From Lyophyllum atratum (lineage: Eukaryota; Basidiomycota; Agaricomycetes; Agaricales; Lyophyllaceae): DNA of 32,031 nucleotides. The stretch spans positions 1 through 32,031 of the forward strand of contig JACGCN010000127.1 in assembly GCA_014905825.1 (NCBI GenBank), read 5' to 3'. Position numbers and translations under genes: made by a program. The notes under the pieces are model-generated. The model did not search any database. It was given only the letters and a program-made list of their open reading frames with translations, and had not been told where the DNA came from. Positions 20,068-31,045 of this stretch are shown here, in pieces. Position 1 is the first letter of the stretch. Every line of letters starts with the position of its first letter.

Positions 20068-21203
20068 ATGGTTTCATCGTACGTGTCTTCCGCGTCTTTA
20101 ACGCAATGGCCGCGCTGATAATACTCTAGCTTTACCCCTGTAAACAGTGTAGATATGTCCAAAGAAAAGGATTGGCCGGCCAACCTTGGTGAGGATACCG
20201 CGATCCTTTTCAGGATATCGACTCATCGCCTGTAGGCATGCTCGACTGGGACTCGACAAACATTGTCTTCACCAAACGCTCTTTAATCGAATTCCTCAAG
20301 TATGGTCCATTTACACCCTCCAAATGCCCCAGCCAATAGAATGTACAATAATTAGATACACTGGTACCACAGTCGACCCCAACTTCACCAACATTGGCAA
20401 ACTACCGCGTACGCAAAGACGGCCTTCAATTTGATGATCGTAGCTCACTGATCCTCCTGCAGGCTACGCGAAATTCGGCAAGATTTCCGAAGACGCAAGG
20501 GACGCGCCCGCGCACGTTACTTCGATCGATGCAGCAGCTCCTGGTCGGTTTCTTCTAAGATTTCTCAGCGCGTTTATCAACATTTTTGGGTAGCATCTAC
20601 CGAACCCTCCAGCGTTAACGATGACTTTAAGCCAACCAGGCGTGTACGCACTGTCCCCGGTGGCCCTCACAGCGACATCTTCGGACATTCTGATGAAGGC
20701 GATGCATTGTCATTAGCGCCGCCCAAGGAAGGCTCTCAAGTACGCTTTCTCCTTCCTTCGACCCCTCATCTCTCCTTTTGACATCCCCGATCAGGCAGCA
20801 ACCGTAACTCCAACACCCACGGCCGATGCCAATCCAGCCTCAGACTCGAATGAAGAGTCTGGCATTGACTTCGGTTCCAGCTTCAAGCCCACCAGGTCCG
20901 TTGTCATTGCAAGATCATCTCAACTATTGATCTGAAGTAACCTGCCTTATCTCTAGACGCGTCAGGGCTACGCCCGGTGGCCCCAGCAGCATGGCGAACT
21001 TTTGGGATCCAGCGGAAGCTACGGATTTTAAGCCCACACGAAGGTACGCATGTGATCTCACACCAAATGGGACCAACCCTAAGCATTGGGATACAATAGG
21101 GTCAGGCAAGGGCCAGGAGGGCAGGATAACATCAACGGGGTATGTGTTCTCAGATTTCTTGCAGCCAATTGGTAATTTCTCACTGTGACTCTAGATGTTC
21201 TGA
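20068..21203 (+). CDS. Unknown protein with three FKPTRRVR...PGG repeats
   Basis: ATG 20068 gives MVSS, and an intron (20079-20129) joins to FTPVNSVDMSKEKDWPANL. Further exons read GMLDWDSTNIVFTKRSLIEF, YTGTTVDPNFTNIGKLP and YAKFGKISEDARDAPAHV. The C-terminal part has three copies of one motif: FKPTRRVRTVPGGPHSDIFG, FKPTRRVRATPGGPSSMANF and FKPTRRVRQGPGGQDNING, with introns cutting the second and third at the same place, after the FKPTR codons. The repeats recall the PGG motifs of HN1/Jupiter proteins, but I do not claim homology. Two frame breaks fall at T runs (20207-20210 and 20583-20587); one added T at each restores one long frame. The alternative is two genes, the first ending at the TAG at 20590-20592. 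I read the end as NGMF at 21203. Function unknown. Confidence 0.6.
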
Positions 21204-22150
21204 AGTGGAGAGAAACTATGGATACCAACTGATGTACTATTATGCGAAACTTGGGTATCAGTGTTATGCTTCGTACATCCTTACCATCGAGTCAATTAGT
21301 CGACGTCGTCTACCTGCTGAGCAGCCGCTAAACAGAAGCATTGCGATCGCGAGTGAATGAACGTCATCTTTAGGATGCTTTTTGTGTATGCAAACCTTCA
21401 TAATACTAAGTAGTAAATTCTACTTTACACTTCTGCACAGCTGCTGAATATCTCAGAGCCAGACCAGGACATGCTACTGCGGCATGCAACGCCATCCATG
21501 TTTGGGTAAAATTGACTAGAAGAAATCCATCCAAACCCCAAATCAAGGTCGTATCACGCAGGTGACAGGTCAGTACGAGAGCCTGTGCAGTGTGTAAATG
21601 ACATCTCATTCCTCCCTCAGTCATAACCATCATGTCCGAGGATACGCACATAAAAAAGATTGGTAGCAGCGAGATTCGAACTCGCGCGAGATTACTCCCA
21701 TTGGGAATCAAGAATGACTTAAATCCAACGCCTTAGACCAACTCGGCCATGCTACCGGATGAAATTTCATGTCGCGTGGGATTCATGAGACCATGAAGAT
21801 ATTACACTTACGACTCTGGCAGGTTGTGAATGAATCTGATTGACCAAAATCCCTCATCACATCGGCGAGCTCATGCTGGTGTATCGAGAAAGAACAGTTG
21901 ATGTTCATAAACTGTCAAGGGCTGAGATTCAAGGATTTGGTACGCAACTCCTCGCCGCAACTGATGTCCACCCTGACCGGATATATGTACCTAGGGGGAC
22001 CTGGAAAGATGATTGGGACTTGATTGACCTTGTCACTTGTCCGTTCCTGAGATCGGGACACAGCATATGGCCTGCGACCTCTGTGGTAATGGGCGTCAAA
22101 GACTCTTTGCCTCCACCCTCTCTCTCCAACCATCGCGTCCTCGTTTCTGG
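21204..22150. other. Intergenic region with one tRNA gene
   Basis: About 950 bp between the FKPTRR-repeat gene and the kinase-RasGEF gene. It contains the tRNA-Leu at 21661-21756. To its right, 21840-22154, an open plus frame of about 100 codons (including TWKDDWDLIDLVTCPF) is possible but not recognisable; it may be an upstream exon or leader of the next gene. Nothing else is evident. Confidence 0.4.
21661..21756 (-). tRNA. tRNA-Leu(UAA) with an intron
   Basis: On the minus strand the acceptor arm GGTAGCA pairs with TGCTACC. The D arm is GCC...GGC. The anticodon stem TTGGA is followed by loop TTTAAG, giving anticodon TAA (21721-21719) with G37. A long variable arm GGGA-GTAA-TCTC marks a class II tRNA, and the T arm GCGAG-TTCGAAT-CTCGC is perfect. 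An extra segment of about 11 nt after G37 (about 21717-21707) is in the canonical position of a nuclear tRNA intron. The 3' half of the anticodon stem reads CCCAA instead of TCCAA, so A31 faces C39 or one C is extra. The mature length of about 85 nt fits Leu. Confidence 0.88.
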
Positions 22151-25100
22151 ATGAGCAACGCAGCCCTGGTGTCTTTGGCAAAGTTTGGGCCGCCAGGACT
22201 TGATGCAGGAGTGACGATTCGTACGCCGCTTCGTTGCTTTCTGCTGCTCACCTTGCAGACCGATTCACAGTGACAGCAACTTACCAAACTATTGAAAATA
22301 TCAAAGTATACAAGGTAAGCTTCGTTTGAGTTATCGCTTGCTTCTGAAACGTTCAAACATCTTGATGTTCAGCAACAATGCAGAGATATGAGTGCCCGAT
22401 GTGTGGACTTGATGTTATCCCTACGCGATAGGTCAACGGGCCTCGAAGGCACCCAAGCTATCGAGTTGGCTGATGAGATTACATTGTGAGACTCAGCGCC
22501 GGTCCTAACCACCGAATTGTCATTCAACTCTCACTCTAGAATTGTCCGTCGCATCGACGGAAAAGTCAACGAATGGGTTACGCTCAGCAGGCTGAAGAGC
22601 TTTCTGCAGCAACGCGAGATCAAGGATGGAATTGACAAACTTCACCGTGATATGGACGCTGCTGTGATGAAGTTCAACGTCAGTCTTTCGTCCCCCTTCA
22701 AGACATTCCGAGTATTTATCTTCCACCCCTTCAGATAAGCATTAACTTGGAACTGACGCGAGGCCATCAAGAGTCCAAAGCAATCCAAGAGCGCGACAAG
22801 ATCGAGATGAGGGAGGTCCTGGAGAAAATCATCCAAAATAATCAGGATATGAAGGCACTTTTGAGCATGCAGTCTTCCCGGCCAGTGGAAGAGATCATGG
22901 AAAGCCTTCAGACAGTGCGTCAATGCGTGTCGTACGGTTATATTGCATCCCCTGACTTTACCTCAGGAACTACGGAGCCCAACCTTGCAGCCCAATCAAG
23001 AGCAGGCGTTTCGCGAAGGGCTCTGGCTTTTGCATGAGAAGACATCGAAGCTTCCTCCACTTACCGATTGTACGCCATGTACCACCCTAAGAGTTGCCTA
23101 ACGGTGCTTAGTCTAATATCTCTGAAGTGACTGGACAGGTCACATTAAGTGGCAACCATGCTGTTGCCAAGGGAACTTTCAACGATGTTTTCAGAGGTGG
23201 GCTAATCCTTTCGGGTATCTCGCTTGTACTGACAACTTCCAGGCGAGTGGCTGGATCAGGAGCCAGTTCGTTTGCTCTAGCAATCAGGTCATTGCTGTAA
23301 CTTAAAGTGTTATATACGTAGGTGGCTCTGCGTCTGCCTAGGACTCTTACCAACGATGCAGACGTTCGCAAGGTCAGCCCTAGTTTATCCATGTATTAGC
23401 GTCAGAAGCGTTGGGAACTTTTTGCTGAGCATTTCGTTGCACGACCTCTAGCGATTTCAACGCGAAGTGACGATTTGGAGAAGTCTCGACCATCCGAATG
23501 TGGTTCCTCTCTATGGAATCGTTTACTTTAGCGACGAACTCTATTCGGTAATCGCCTTATGTCTCGCTTCAGGTATCTAAGTACTGATAATGTGGCCAGG
23601 TTAGCCCGTGGATGGACAACGGGACTGCGATCTCTTATGTTCAAACCAATCCAACGGCCGACAGATTACGGATCTTAAACCAGGTAGCATCTGGTACGAG
23701 ATATCCTTTCGCGCATATGAAGGTATCGATGAACATGACTACCTCAGGACTCGAATATCTACATGTAAATGGCATTGTCCATGGTGACCTCCGCGGTGTA
23801 AATGCATGCGTACTACTATCATTTCCTGCCATACTAACAAGCGCTGGTCCTAGGCCAATATTCTGATTTCTCGTGATGGTGTAGCAGGGCTATCTGATTT
23901 CGGCCTTTCCAAGTTCCTGGAAGATGTTTGTTATTCCTCTTTTCATGTTGGTGATATCCTGACACTTGTGCAGTGCGGTCAAGGAATGACATCTTCTCAG
24001 GCTCTCAATCCTCGGTGGTTTGCGCCTGAACTTTTTCGACAGACTGACCCTTTGTCGCCCTATTCAGACGTGTGGAGCTTTGCCATGGCCTGTTTGGAAC
24101 TGATGACGGGAGAACAGCCGTTCAGTCGTATCACTCGAGATATCATGGTCTTGCGGGAGCTTGATCACGGAAAACTACCTGAGCGCCCGGGACGCCAAGT
24201 CACAGCTCAAGGCCTTAGCGATGATCTTTGGTCTTTGATGAAGAAGTGCTGGCATAAGAAACCGGAGGCACGCCCCTCAATGACTGACGTCAAGGAAAGA
24301 CTTGCCGATATACGAGGCTTGCCGGGAGGTAGTTGTATCTCTGAATACCCGTATAGCATTACTGATACCTAATCCACAGTAGCTTCGCCGCCAACGAAGC
24401 GTCGTTCTATGTTCTCCCTGCGGCGGCCAACTACTGCCCCTAACGCTGGCAAAAGTTCCTCGAACTTTGGACATAGGTCGGGCGATAATTGGATTTCAGA
24501 ACACCCCTTCCCTCTAACATCTGTATCGAGCTCGAACTCTGGTAGCTCCCGAAACCTCCGCCACCCATCAGCAAGCTCAGAGCTTCATAATGGAAGCTCT
24601 TCGAACATCGAATCACAGACCCCATACAGGAGGGCAACGAGCCTTTCTCATGGTGGATCGAGCCCCAATGTAGATACATCGAGGCTTGAGATCCCGAGGA
24701 CGTCACCATCTTTGTCTTCAACTTTTGGAACACAGGCTCCTCACCGGACTCCCTCGTCGGAAGGGTATCCTCTACAGAGCATCATGTCGTCTGATTCGGG
24801 TATCCAAACATCTGCACTCCTTCGCGAGGCTGTCACAAATCCAAAATCAGTCGTACATTTTACGCGGTCTGGTTCGGTGTCTTCGGGGACGCTTGAAGGC
24901 TTGGTAGAAAGGCTGATCAGTAATTCTAGTGAGCCGCCCTTCAAATGATCTGGAGCAGCCTTGCTTACTGGTATATGAAAGATTCCAAGAGAGATTCGGA
25001 GTACCGAGACATTCTTTTCACAGGTTGTACGGATTTCACCTCATCAGAGGACCTCTTCGGGATTTTGGCTCGCAGGTTCCATGAGATCGAAGCGACGGTG

Positions 25101-26377
25101 TCTGCGCATCCTGCAGATAAGGTTGCAATGCAGTATAAGTGAGTATGTCTACAGTTTTTATGCGTATGCGCGTGCTGAAAGTGTTTGATCAGTATATTTA
25201 TGGTGATCAGCCATTGGCTTAGCAGCCGACACCTTGTCGTAGATAACCAGTTGCTATGGCAGATGAGGAACTTTTGCCTCACCGCCAAGTCTATGAAAAG
25301 CTCAATAACGATGCACGACAAAGCCAGAGATTTGATAAGGTTAATCGACAATCGCGTCAGTATCATGTTCATATATCATCCTAGGGATACGCTTACCTAT
25401 TTATAGTCACAAGTCGATGCACACATTCCGACTGTTTCCCTTGCGCCTGGTCGGCGGATACCTAGGACATCTGAAATGATGCCACAAGACCTTGCTATCG
25501 CGCTTACTCTGCTAGAAGGGGATAAATATAAGGCGATTCTTCCGACGGACTATATCGCCCATTTGAGGAAGCAACATCGCCCGAACAACGTCGAGGCTGC
25601 CTGTCTGACAAACAACAAGATTGTGTTATGGGTCAAACAGTCGGTGCTTCATTATGACGCGATCGGCTTGAGAGCGCAAGTTTTGAAATTCTTTGTCAAC
25701 ACGGCGGTGGTCTGTCTAGTCTTCACCATCCATTGCAGATAGCTGACTGAAATTATGTGACCTTTCGACAGGCATGCCGCAATTTTCGCAATTTTTCCTC
25801 TGTCACTGCGATCGCAAATGCGCTACACTCTGCCCCGATTGACCGTTTGCGGCTGACGAAGAAAGAGTTGTCACCACAGCTAAGACAGGCACTTGATGAC
25901 CTGGATGATCTCCTTGATCCTTCGTCCAACCATCGAACGTACCGAGCAGCGCTGCGAGAAATCTATGACCCAGAATACCGAGACGCCTGCGTACCCTGGA
26001 TCGGTATGGCATCATCTTATCTACCCAAACTAGACCTCACACGTTTTGCAGCTGTTCACTTACGCGAGCTATATTCAACTCTAAGTAAATATCCCACGGT
26101 CGTAGAGGTCGACGGCATCCCCTTGATCAATTTTGAGCGGTACATCCGGTTCATAGACCGGATAAAAGAGGTGTTACATTACATTCCACCCGACCTTGAA
26201 CGCTATCGCCAGCAAGGGCAACTAGCCTACCTGGAGCACCAGCTCCGGAGTGTTCAGCTCAATCCCAACATCGACGAAGAGCTCATGCAGCGAAGCATGA
26301 CCCTCGAGGCTGGGGAGACGCGGGATTATCGGACTCGAAAGCGAGAGCTAAGGCGGCTGGGCTTTAGAACGTCATGA
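22151..26377 (+). CDS. MLKL-like helical domain - TKL (pseudo)kinase - REM - RasGEF fusion
   Basis: One frame-consistent path of about 18 exons and 1,075 codons. Residues about 1-190 are helical and resemble the MLKL-type N-terminal bundle: ATYQTIENIKVYKQQCRDM, RRIDGKVNEWVTLSRLKSFL. A TKL kinase-like domain at about 220-480 reads REVTIWRSLDHPNVVPLYG, ASGLEYLHVNGIVHGDLRGA, LSDFGLSKF, RWFAPELF and DVWSFAMACLELMTGEQPF. The VAIK Lys is Arg (VALRLPR) and the Gly loop is degenerate (VAKGTFNDVF). A Ser-rich linker (about 485-650) leads into REM (SGTLEGLVERLI; EYRDILFTGCTDFTSSEDLF) and a CDC25/RasGEF domain to about 1040 (PQDLAIALTLLEGDKYKA, FFVNTA, CRNFRNFSSVTAIANAL, INFERYIRFIDRIKEV). The linker exon 24380-24928 carries both the post-kinase linker and the REM start, tying the halves together. 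The stop is at 26375-26377. The start is uncertain: ATG 22151 (MSNAAL) is my best guess, while solid support begins at 22209. Confidence 0.85.
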
Positions 26378-26784
26378 CTTTTATATTATCCCACTAGCTA
26401 CTCACCAGCTGCCATTCGCATTCTTGGATGCGTGCTTTTGTATCAGTGATTTTAATAATCTCCTACATACCATCTCAGTTTTTAGATCTAGTCATATCTA
26501 ACCTCTATCGATGCATTATTGTACCTATCCCATAGATATAGCATACTTGTTGTAATTCGGAAAGATCTGGAGAACGGTTTTTCTGACCTCACATGAAACG
26601 GGACAATCGAAACCAATCATCGATTCCACTGTACAGGGCGGGAGCGCGAAGTAGTAATACATACAATAATTACATACAATAAGTAATACGTAGTTTTACA
26701 ATATGACAAGCCTTCAAGGAAGCCACCAGGCTTTGGAGGCGAACGAAAGCAAAAATGAAGAAAGCAACGATAGCGATGGATGAT
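26378..26784. other. Convergent 3' intergenic region, about 400 bp
   Basis: AT-rich sequence between the stop codons of the RasGEF fusion (plus) and the F-box-WD40 gene (minus). It presumably holds both 3' UTRs. The decamer acatacaata occurs twice at about 26658-26685, followed by agtaatacgtag. No coding frame or RNA gene is seen. Confidence 0.45.
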
Positions 26785-29125
26785 TCATCCACTGAAACTC
26801 CAAATCCTGATATCTGCGTCATCACTCCCTGATACGATTTTATCTTCCCCGAGTGCCAAACAGCTCACTGCAGCCTGGTGACCAACAAGGGTACCGGTGC
26901 ACTTTCCCTGGTCGCGGGACCATACCTAGATACACCAGACGTCAATGTATGTCGCAATAATTGCATTGGTGATGCATACCTTGACAGTACGGTCGTGACT
27001 CCCACTCACGAGTCGAAGCTTATCGCTTGCAACTGCCCAAACGCCTTCGATGTGACCAAAGAAAGTCCGCACACACTTCCCAGTTTCGATATCCCACAGC
27101 TTGATGGTATTATCCAAGCTGCCCGAGATTAGCACAGGCTTCTTGCTGTTGGTGAAGGAGGCCAAGGGAGGCGGGGATACGGAACGCTTTGAATCCCTGG
27201 GGCTCGGGGCAGACGACTGAGCTGGGGCGTTTGATGTCGCAGGTATTGCGCAACTAGAGGGGAAGTTCGCGGCTTCCGATCTTGGCTGGGCAGCAGAGTC
27301 GTCATCGTCACTGCCTTCCGGTCCTTCTTCTTCCTCGCCAGGTAACTCGTCGTCGCCACAGTCGCCAGCGGTCAGAAGCTTTATGCTCTGCACCTGTCCC
27401 ATATGACCGGTCATTGTACGGATACACGTCCGGAGCGTCAAATCCCATAGCTTGATGGTCCCATCATCCGATGCGGAGAACAACATCTTGCCAGCATCGA
27501 TCTCGTTCGCCGAGCAGCCATGACCCGGTGACATAGAACTTCCACCAGATTCATCAAAGAGGGCTACGTCCGTCGACGCTGTACGAGCACTGGGATTAGA
27601 GTCCCAGAGCTGCACTGCATTAACCCAGTCACTGTGACCTCTGAGGGTGAAGGCCCCACCTGTCCGAAGGTTCCATACTTTGATAGTATGGTCCACACTG
27701 CCACTGGCCAAGACGTTGGAGTCAAAGTTAAGGCACACGATACCATCCGTATGACCCGTCAAGGTCCGAATGCACTTGCCCCGCCTCCAATCCCATATCT
27801 TGAGTGTATGATCCATGCTGCCCGTAATCAGCTTGATGTCGTCAAACTGGAGTGCTCGCACTGCCCGTGTATGGCCCTTGAGGCAATGGAGTGCCACACC
27901 CGTCTCCATGTTCCAAACGCGCACTGTGCGGTCGTATGAGCCGGTGATGAGCACCGGGAACGCCGGATGAGAGAGGGTTTCGCTGAACTGCAAACACATC
28001 ACGCCATCTGTATGGCCCTTGAGTATACGGTAAGTGTAGCGGCCGCGGCGCCAGTTCCGTTCGATGGTCATTCGTTCGCTGTAGACGTCTTTCCAAGGGC
28101 GAGTTACGGATTCAATGCTGGGTATGGGCGGGTTGGGAGCGAGGAGGGCACAGGACGACGGTTTGTCAGGTGGTCTCGTGAGTGTCGATGAGGAAGATGA
28201 GGAAGATGTAGGGATGGAATAGTGATCAGGAGGACAAGGGATTGGCTGGCCTGTTCGCTGCCGTTTCAGCGGTGGTCTCGGTGGCTGGTCGTTGTCCATG
28301 GTCCGCTTCGAGGATTGAGATAAAGGTGACAGGGATGGAGGGGAGACGGAACGGGGGTTGAATCTGCGCTTCTTTTCCAGCACTGGCAAGCCCCAGCCGC
28401 ACTTGCGACATTTCTGGCCGATATGCTGCTCGCAGATGCCGCGCCACAGGATATCGTCGTCTGCTAGGGTCTTCCATCGCTTGGTAACCTGGGCTGCTCG
28501 GCACAGGGAAGTGGCATCGAGATAGCCAAGTATCTTCATTGAGACTTCTCGAGGAAGGCATACGAAGGGGTCGATGCGAATGAGGTGGGCGAGATGTTCG
28601 GTGAGAAGCGAAAGTTGAGAGAAACAGCACATTGTGAGCAGGCCCTGGAGGATGAGTGCTCGGCGAGGATGTGAAGAGGACGAGAAGCTCGACCAGATAG
28701 CATTGACCGCTTCCCGCTCTTCAAAGGCATGGCATCCAGAGACTGTAGATATGTAGAATTAGAATGCAATGCAGATTCAAAGACGAGAGACAACATACGT
28801 GCTGGAGCTTGAGATTCGTCCCCTCGTCTGCCATACGCTGATGCCGAACACAGAGCTTCCGGGGTTCCGGCGGGGGCGACTGAGAGGGCCGCTCATCGTG
28901 CTCGCCGCTCCTGATGCTAGAAGTGATGTTATCGGCATCGTCGAGAACCATGGTGGTGTCGTGATTAGGCGGCAGCTCCTGAAAGCTGGCTTCGGGGGTG
29001 GTGGCGAGGCGGGCGGCGGGGATGGTGTCGCAGACATAGGACGAGGGCGGGCTGGCACCAGACATGATGGTGGAAGCGAAGCGAAGAGAGCGACGATAGA
29101 AGGGGGAGTTTAATGGACTGGACAT
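26785..29125 (-). CDS. F-box/WD40 protein, Met30/SconB-like SCF substrate receptor
   Basis: The substrate-recognition subunit of an SCF ubiquitin ligase. Met30/SconB controls sulfur assimilation and cell-cycle progress in fungi. The F-box reads LPREVSMKILGYLDATSLC. Next is the Met30/SconB signature IGQKCRKCGWGLPVLEKKR, a Ser/Pro-rich linker, and seven WD40 blades from LKGHTDGVMCLQF to the last, LVGHQAAVSCLAL ... DADIRIWSFSG, ending at 26785. Blades 4 and 5 carry long inserts, the second acidic (GEEEEGPEGSDDDD). The last intron joins DRTVK to VWSRDQGKC. The first exon starts MSSPLNSPFY (29125), with MSGASPPSS (29065) as an alternative start. A frame break at an AAA run (plus 28733-28735) falls between SLDAMP and FEEREAVNAIW; one added base restores the family sequence. 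Confidence 0.9.
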
Positions 29126-29379
29126 TCCGGCGGTGATCGTACGTCAAAATTTGCTGTTCAGGGTGCAGCTTCGTCGTTCACTTGCCCAACTCTCGCGCCA
29201 CATGTCGCAATTTCAAACCATTCATATCAACTCCCGTCAACAAGCACGCAATTTAAATTTCACCCTCTCATACAAATCGCCGCTACAATTCAATTCAAGA
29301 ATGTATAGAAAGACACAACACGGAGAAACGTAGAAAAATATCACTACAACGACCGCCGCAGGCAGCATCATTCGACTCG

Positions 29380-31045
29380 TCAGTCCAGCGTAATCTTAAG
29401 TTGTTCAAGAGGTATGGGCTCAAAGTTGGCCAGCACAATATTCCGCGAGGCCAGCTCCGGTTCACAATGCGATGGGACCAGCTGCCGGATCAGGTCCGGT
29501 CGTACAGAGAGCTCTGTTTGCCGTCGTCAGTAAATGTCGTCACACGATCAACGTCATTTATGCTCACCCTCGCGAGTGAAGTCAAACAGCCGGGGAAACT
29601 CCTTGCCGTTCGGCATTCGCTGGCCTTCAACTCGCAGCTCATCGAAGAAGGGGTGGACCATCGCTTCCACAGCACTAAGCCGCGCTGACGGCGTGTACTC
29701 CAACAGTTTGGACACCAGATCTATCGCCTCCGGCGCGGTGCGAGGCCGGAAGACCTTGACAAAGTTAATCAGGATCAGTCTCATCTAACACTTCCTTGGT
29801 CCCTCGACGCACTTTTGAGAAAGGATGTGGCTTAATTTGTGGGAACTTGTGCTCCATGTAGTTGGGGTTCATGGTCTTGATTTGCTCCCTTGATGGCGTT
29901 CCAAGCACCTTGATAATCTCCACCAGCTGATCGATGCCACTTTCCCCGGGAAACAGTGGCTGCCCCAGCATCAACTCTGCCATGACACATCCTGTTGACC
30001 AGATATCTGAGCAAAAATAATCAACACGCGATCTTAACACAGATGACAAAGGGTGTGGGCGCACCGATATTGGTCGTGTAGTTTGTCGCCCCAAAGATGA
30101 GCTCCGGGGCTCGGTAGTATCGCGAGCAGATGTAGGAGACATTGGGCTCGCCGGCCACAAGGATCTTCGCAGAGCCGAAATCGCATAGCTTCAAGACGCC
30201 GGTGGCAGGGTTAAGAAGCAAGTTCTGGGGCTTGATATCTCTGTGGCAAATGCCAACCGAGTGGATGTAGGCTAAGGACCGCAGGAGCTGGTACATGTAT
30301 AATTTGATCTGAAGCATCGGCATGGGCTGCTTGAGTTTAGCGTAATGACGACTGGCGCGATAAACAGTTTCCGGAACGTATTCGAGCACAAGGTTGAGGT
30401 ACACTTCGTCTTTCTGTTGGGAAGCTTGAGGTTTGCCATGACGATTATGGGACGAAGAAAAATACCTTGTCACCATTCGAATAGAAGAATGCTTTGAGAT
30501 CGACAACGTTGGGATGAGACACGAGCCTCATGATTTGTAGTTCACGATTCTAGAAATACAGATAGCAAAAAGTCAGTGCTTGATTAAGGTGCGGCATGGA
30601 AGGCGTAGGATGGCAAGGAAATCTGACCTTGAACCGTTTATCCTGCAGCACCTTCTTGATGGCGATGTCATCGCTGTCATTTGGTGCACCAACAAGCCTG
30701 GCTTGAAAAACGACGCCAAAAGAGCCGTTCCCGATAACTTTGCAGTTCGTGTATGAGATATCCCTCGTTTCGGCAGACTTGCCATCGGAGGCAATAACTT
30801 TGACGACCTTATGGGGGTCATCTATAGCTGAGCGGACGCGAAACGCGTGAAACGTGTATCGATCGAGGGCGATTCAAGGTAAAACGCAAGGGCATAAATA
30901 AAGCGCACGAAAGATGATGTGGTGCGGGGTGAGATTGGATATGCGATGGAGTGAGCGGGTCAGTGCGGGGTATGAGACAAGAGTGGGGGGATATGAAAAA
31001 CTGACCGGAGATCTTGACACCGTTTATTGGGCCGTGAATGGACAT
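29380..31045 (-). CDS. GSK-3/shaggy-type protein kinase
   Basis: A Ser/Thr kinase of the CMGC group. Starting at ATG 31045 ([13 protein letters not shown]), a long intron (about 180 nt) leads to [16 protein letters not shown]. The Gly loop is [15 protein letters not shown], the ATP Lys is in [13 protein letters not shown], the catalytic loop is [13 protein letters not shown], then CDFGSAK and the activation loop [18 protein letters not shown], which holds the Tyr of GSK-3 and the Arg pocket for primed substrates. Next come [20 protein letters not shown] and [20 protein letters not shown], ending [10 protein letters not shown]. About 395 aa, normal for the family. The N-terminus lacks an obvious inhibitory RPRTTSF-type Akt site. 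All exon junctions traced are in frame. Confidence 0.95.

Noticed and set aside
20464..20688. Minus-strand 74-codon frame
   Set aside because: It is antisense to exons of the FKPTRR-repeat gene and has no family features.
26650..26700. Duplicated acatacaata with agtaatac, as a possible mobile-element end
   Set aside because: Too short and AT-rich, no inverted partner and no transposase nearby; best read as 3' UTR simple sequence.
27634..28191. Plus-strand open frames over the WD40 gene
   Set aside because: They are shadows of the WD40 exon, whose repeats are unmistakable on the other strand.
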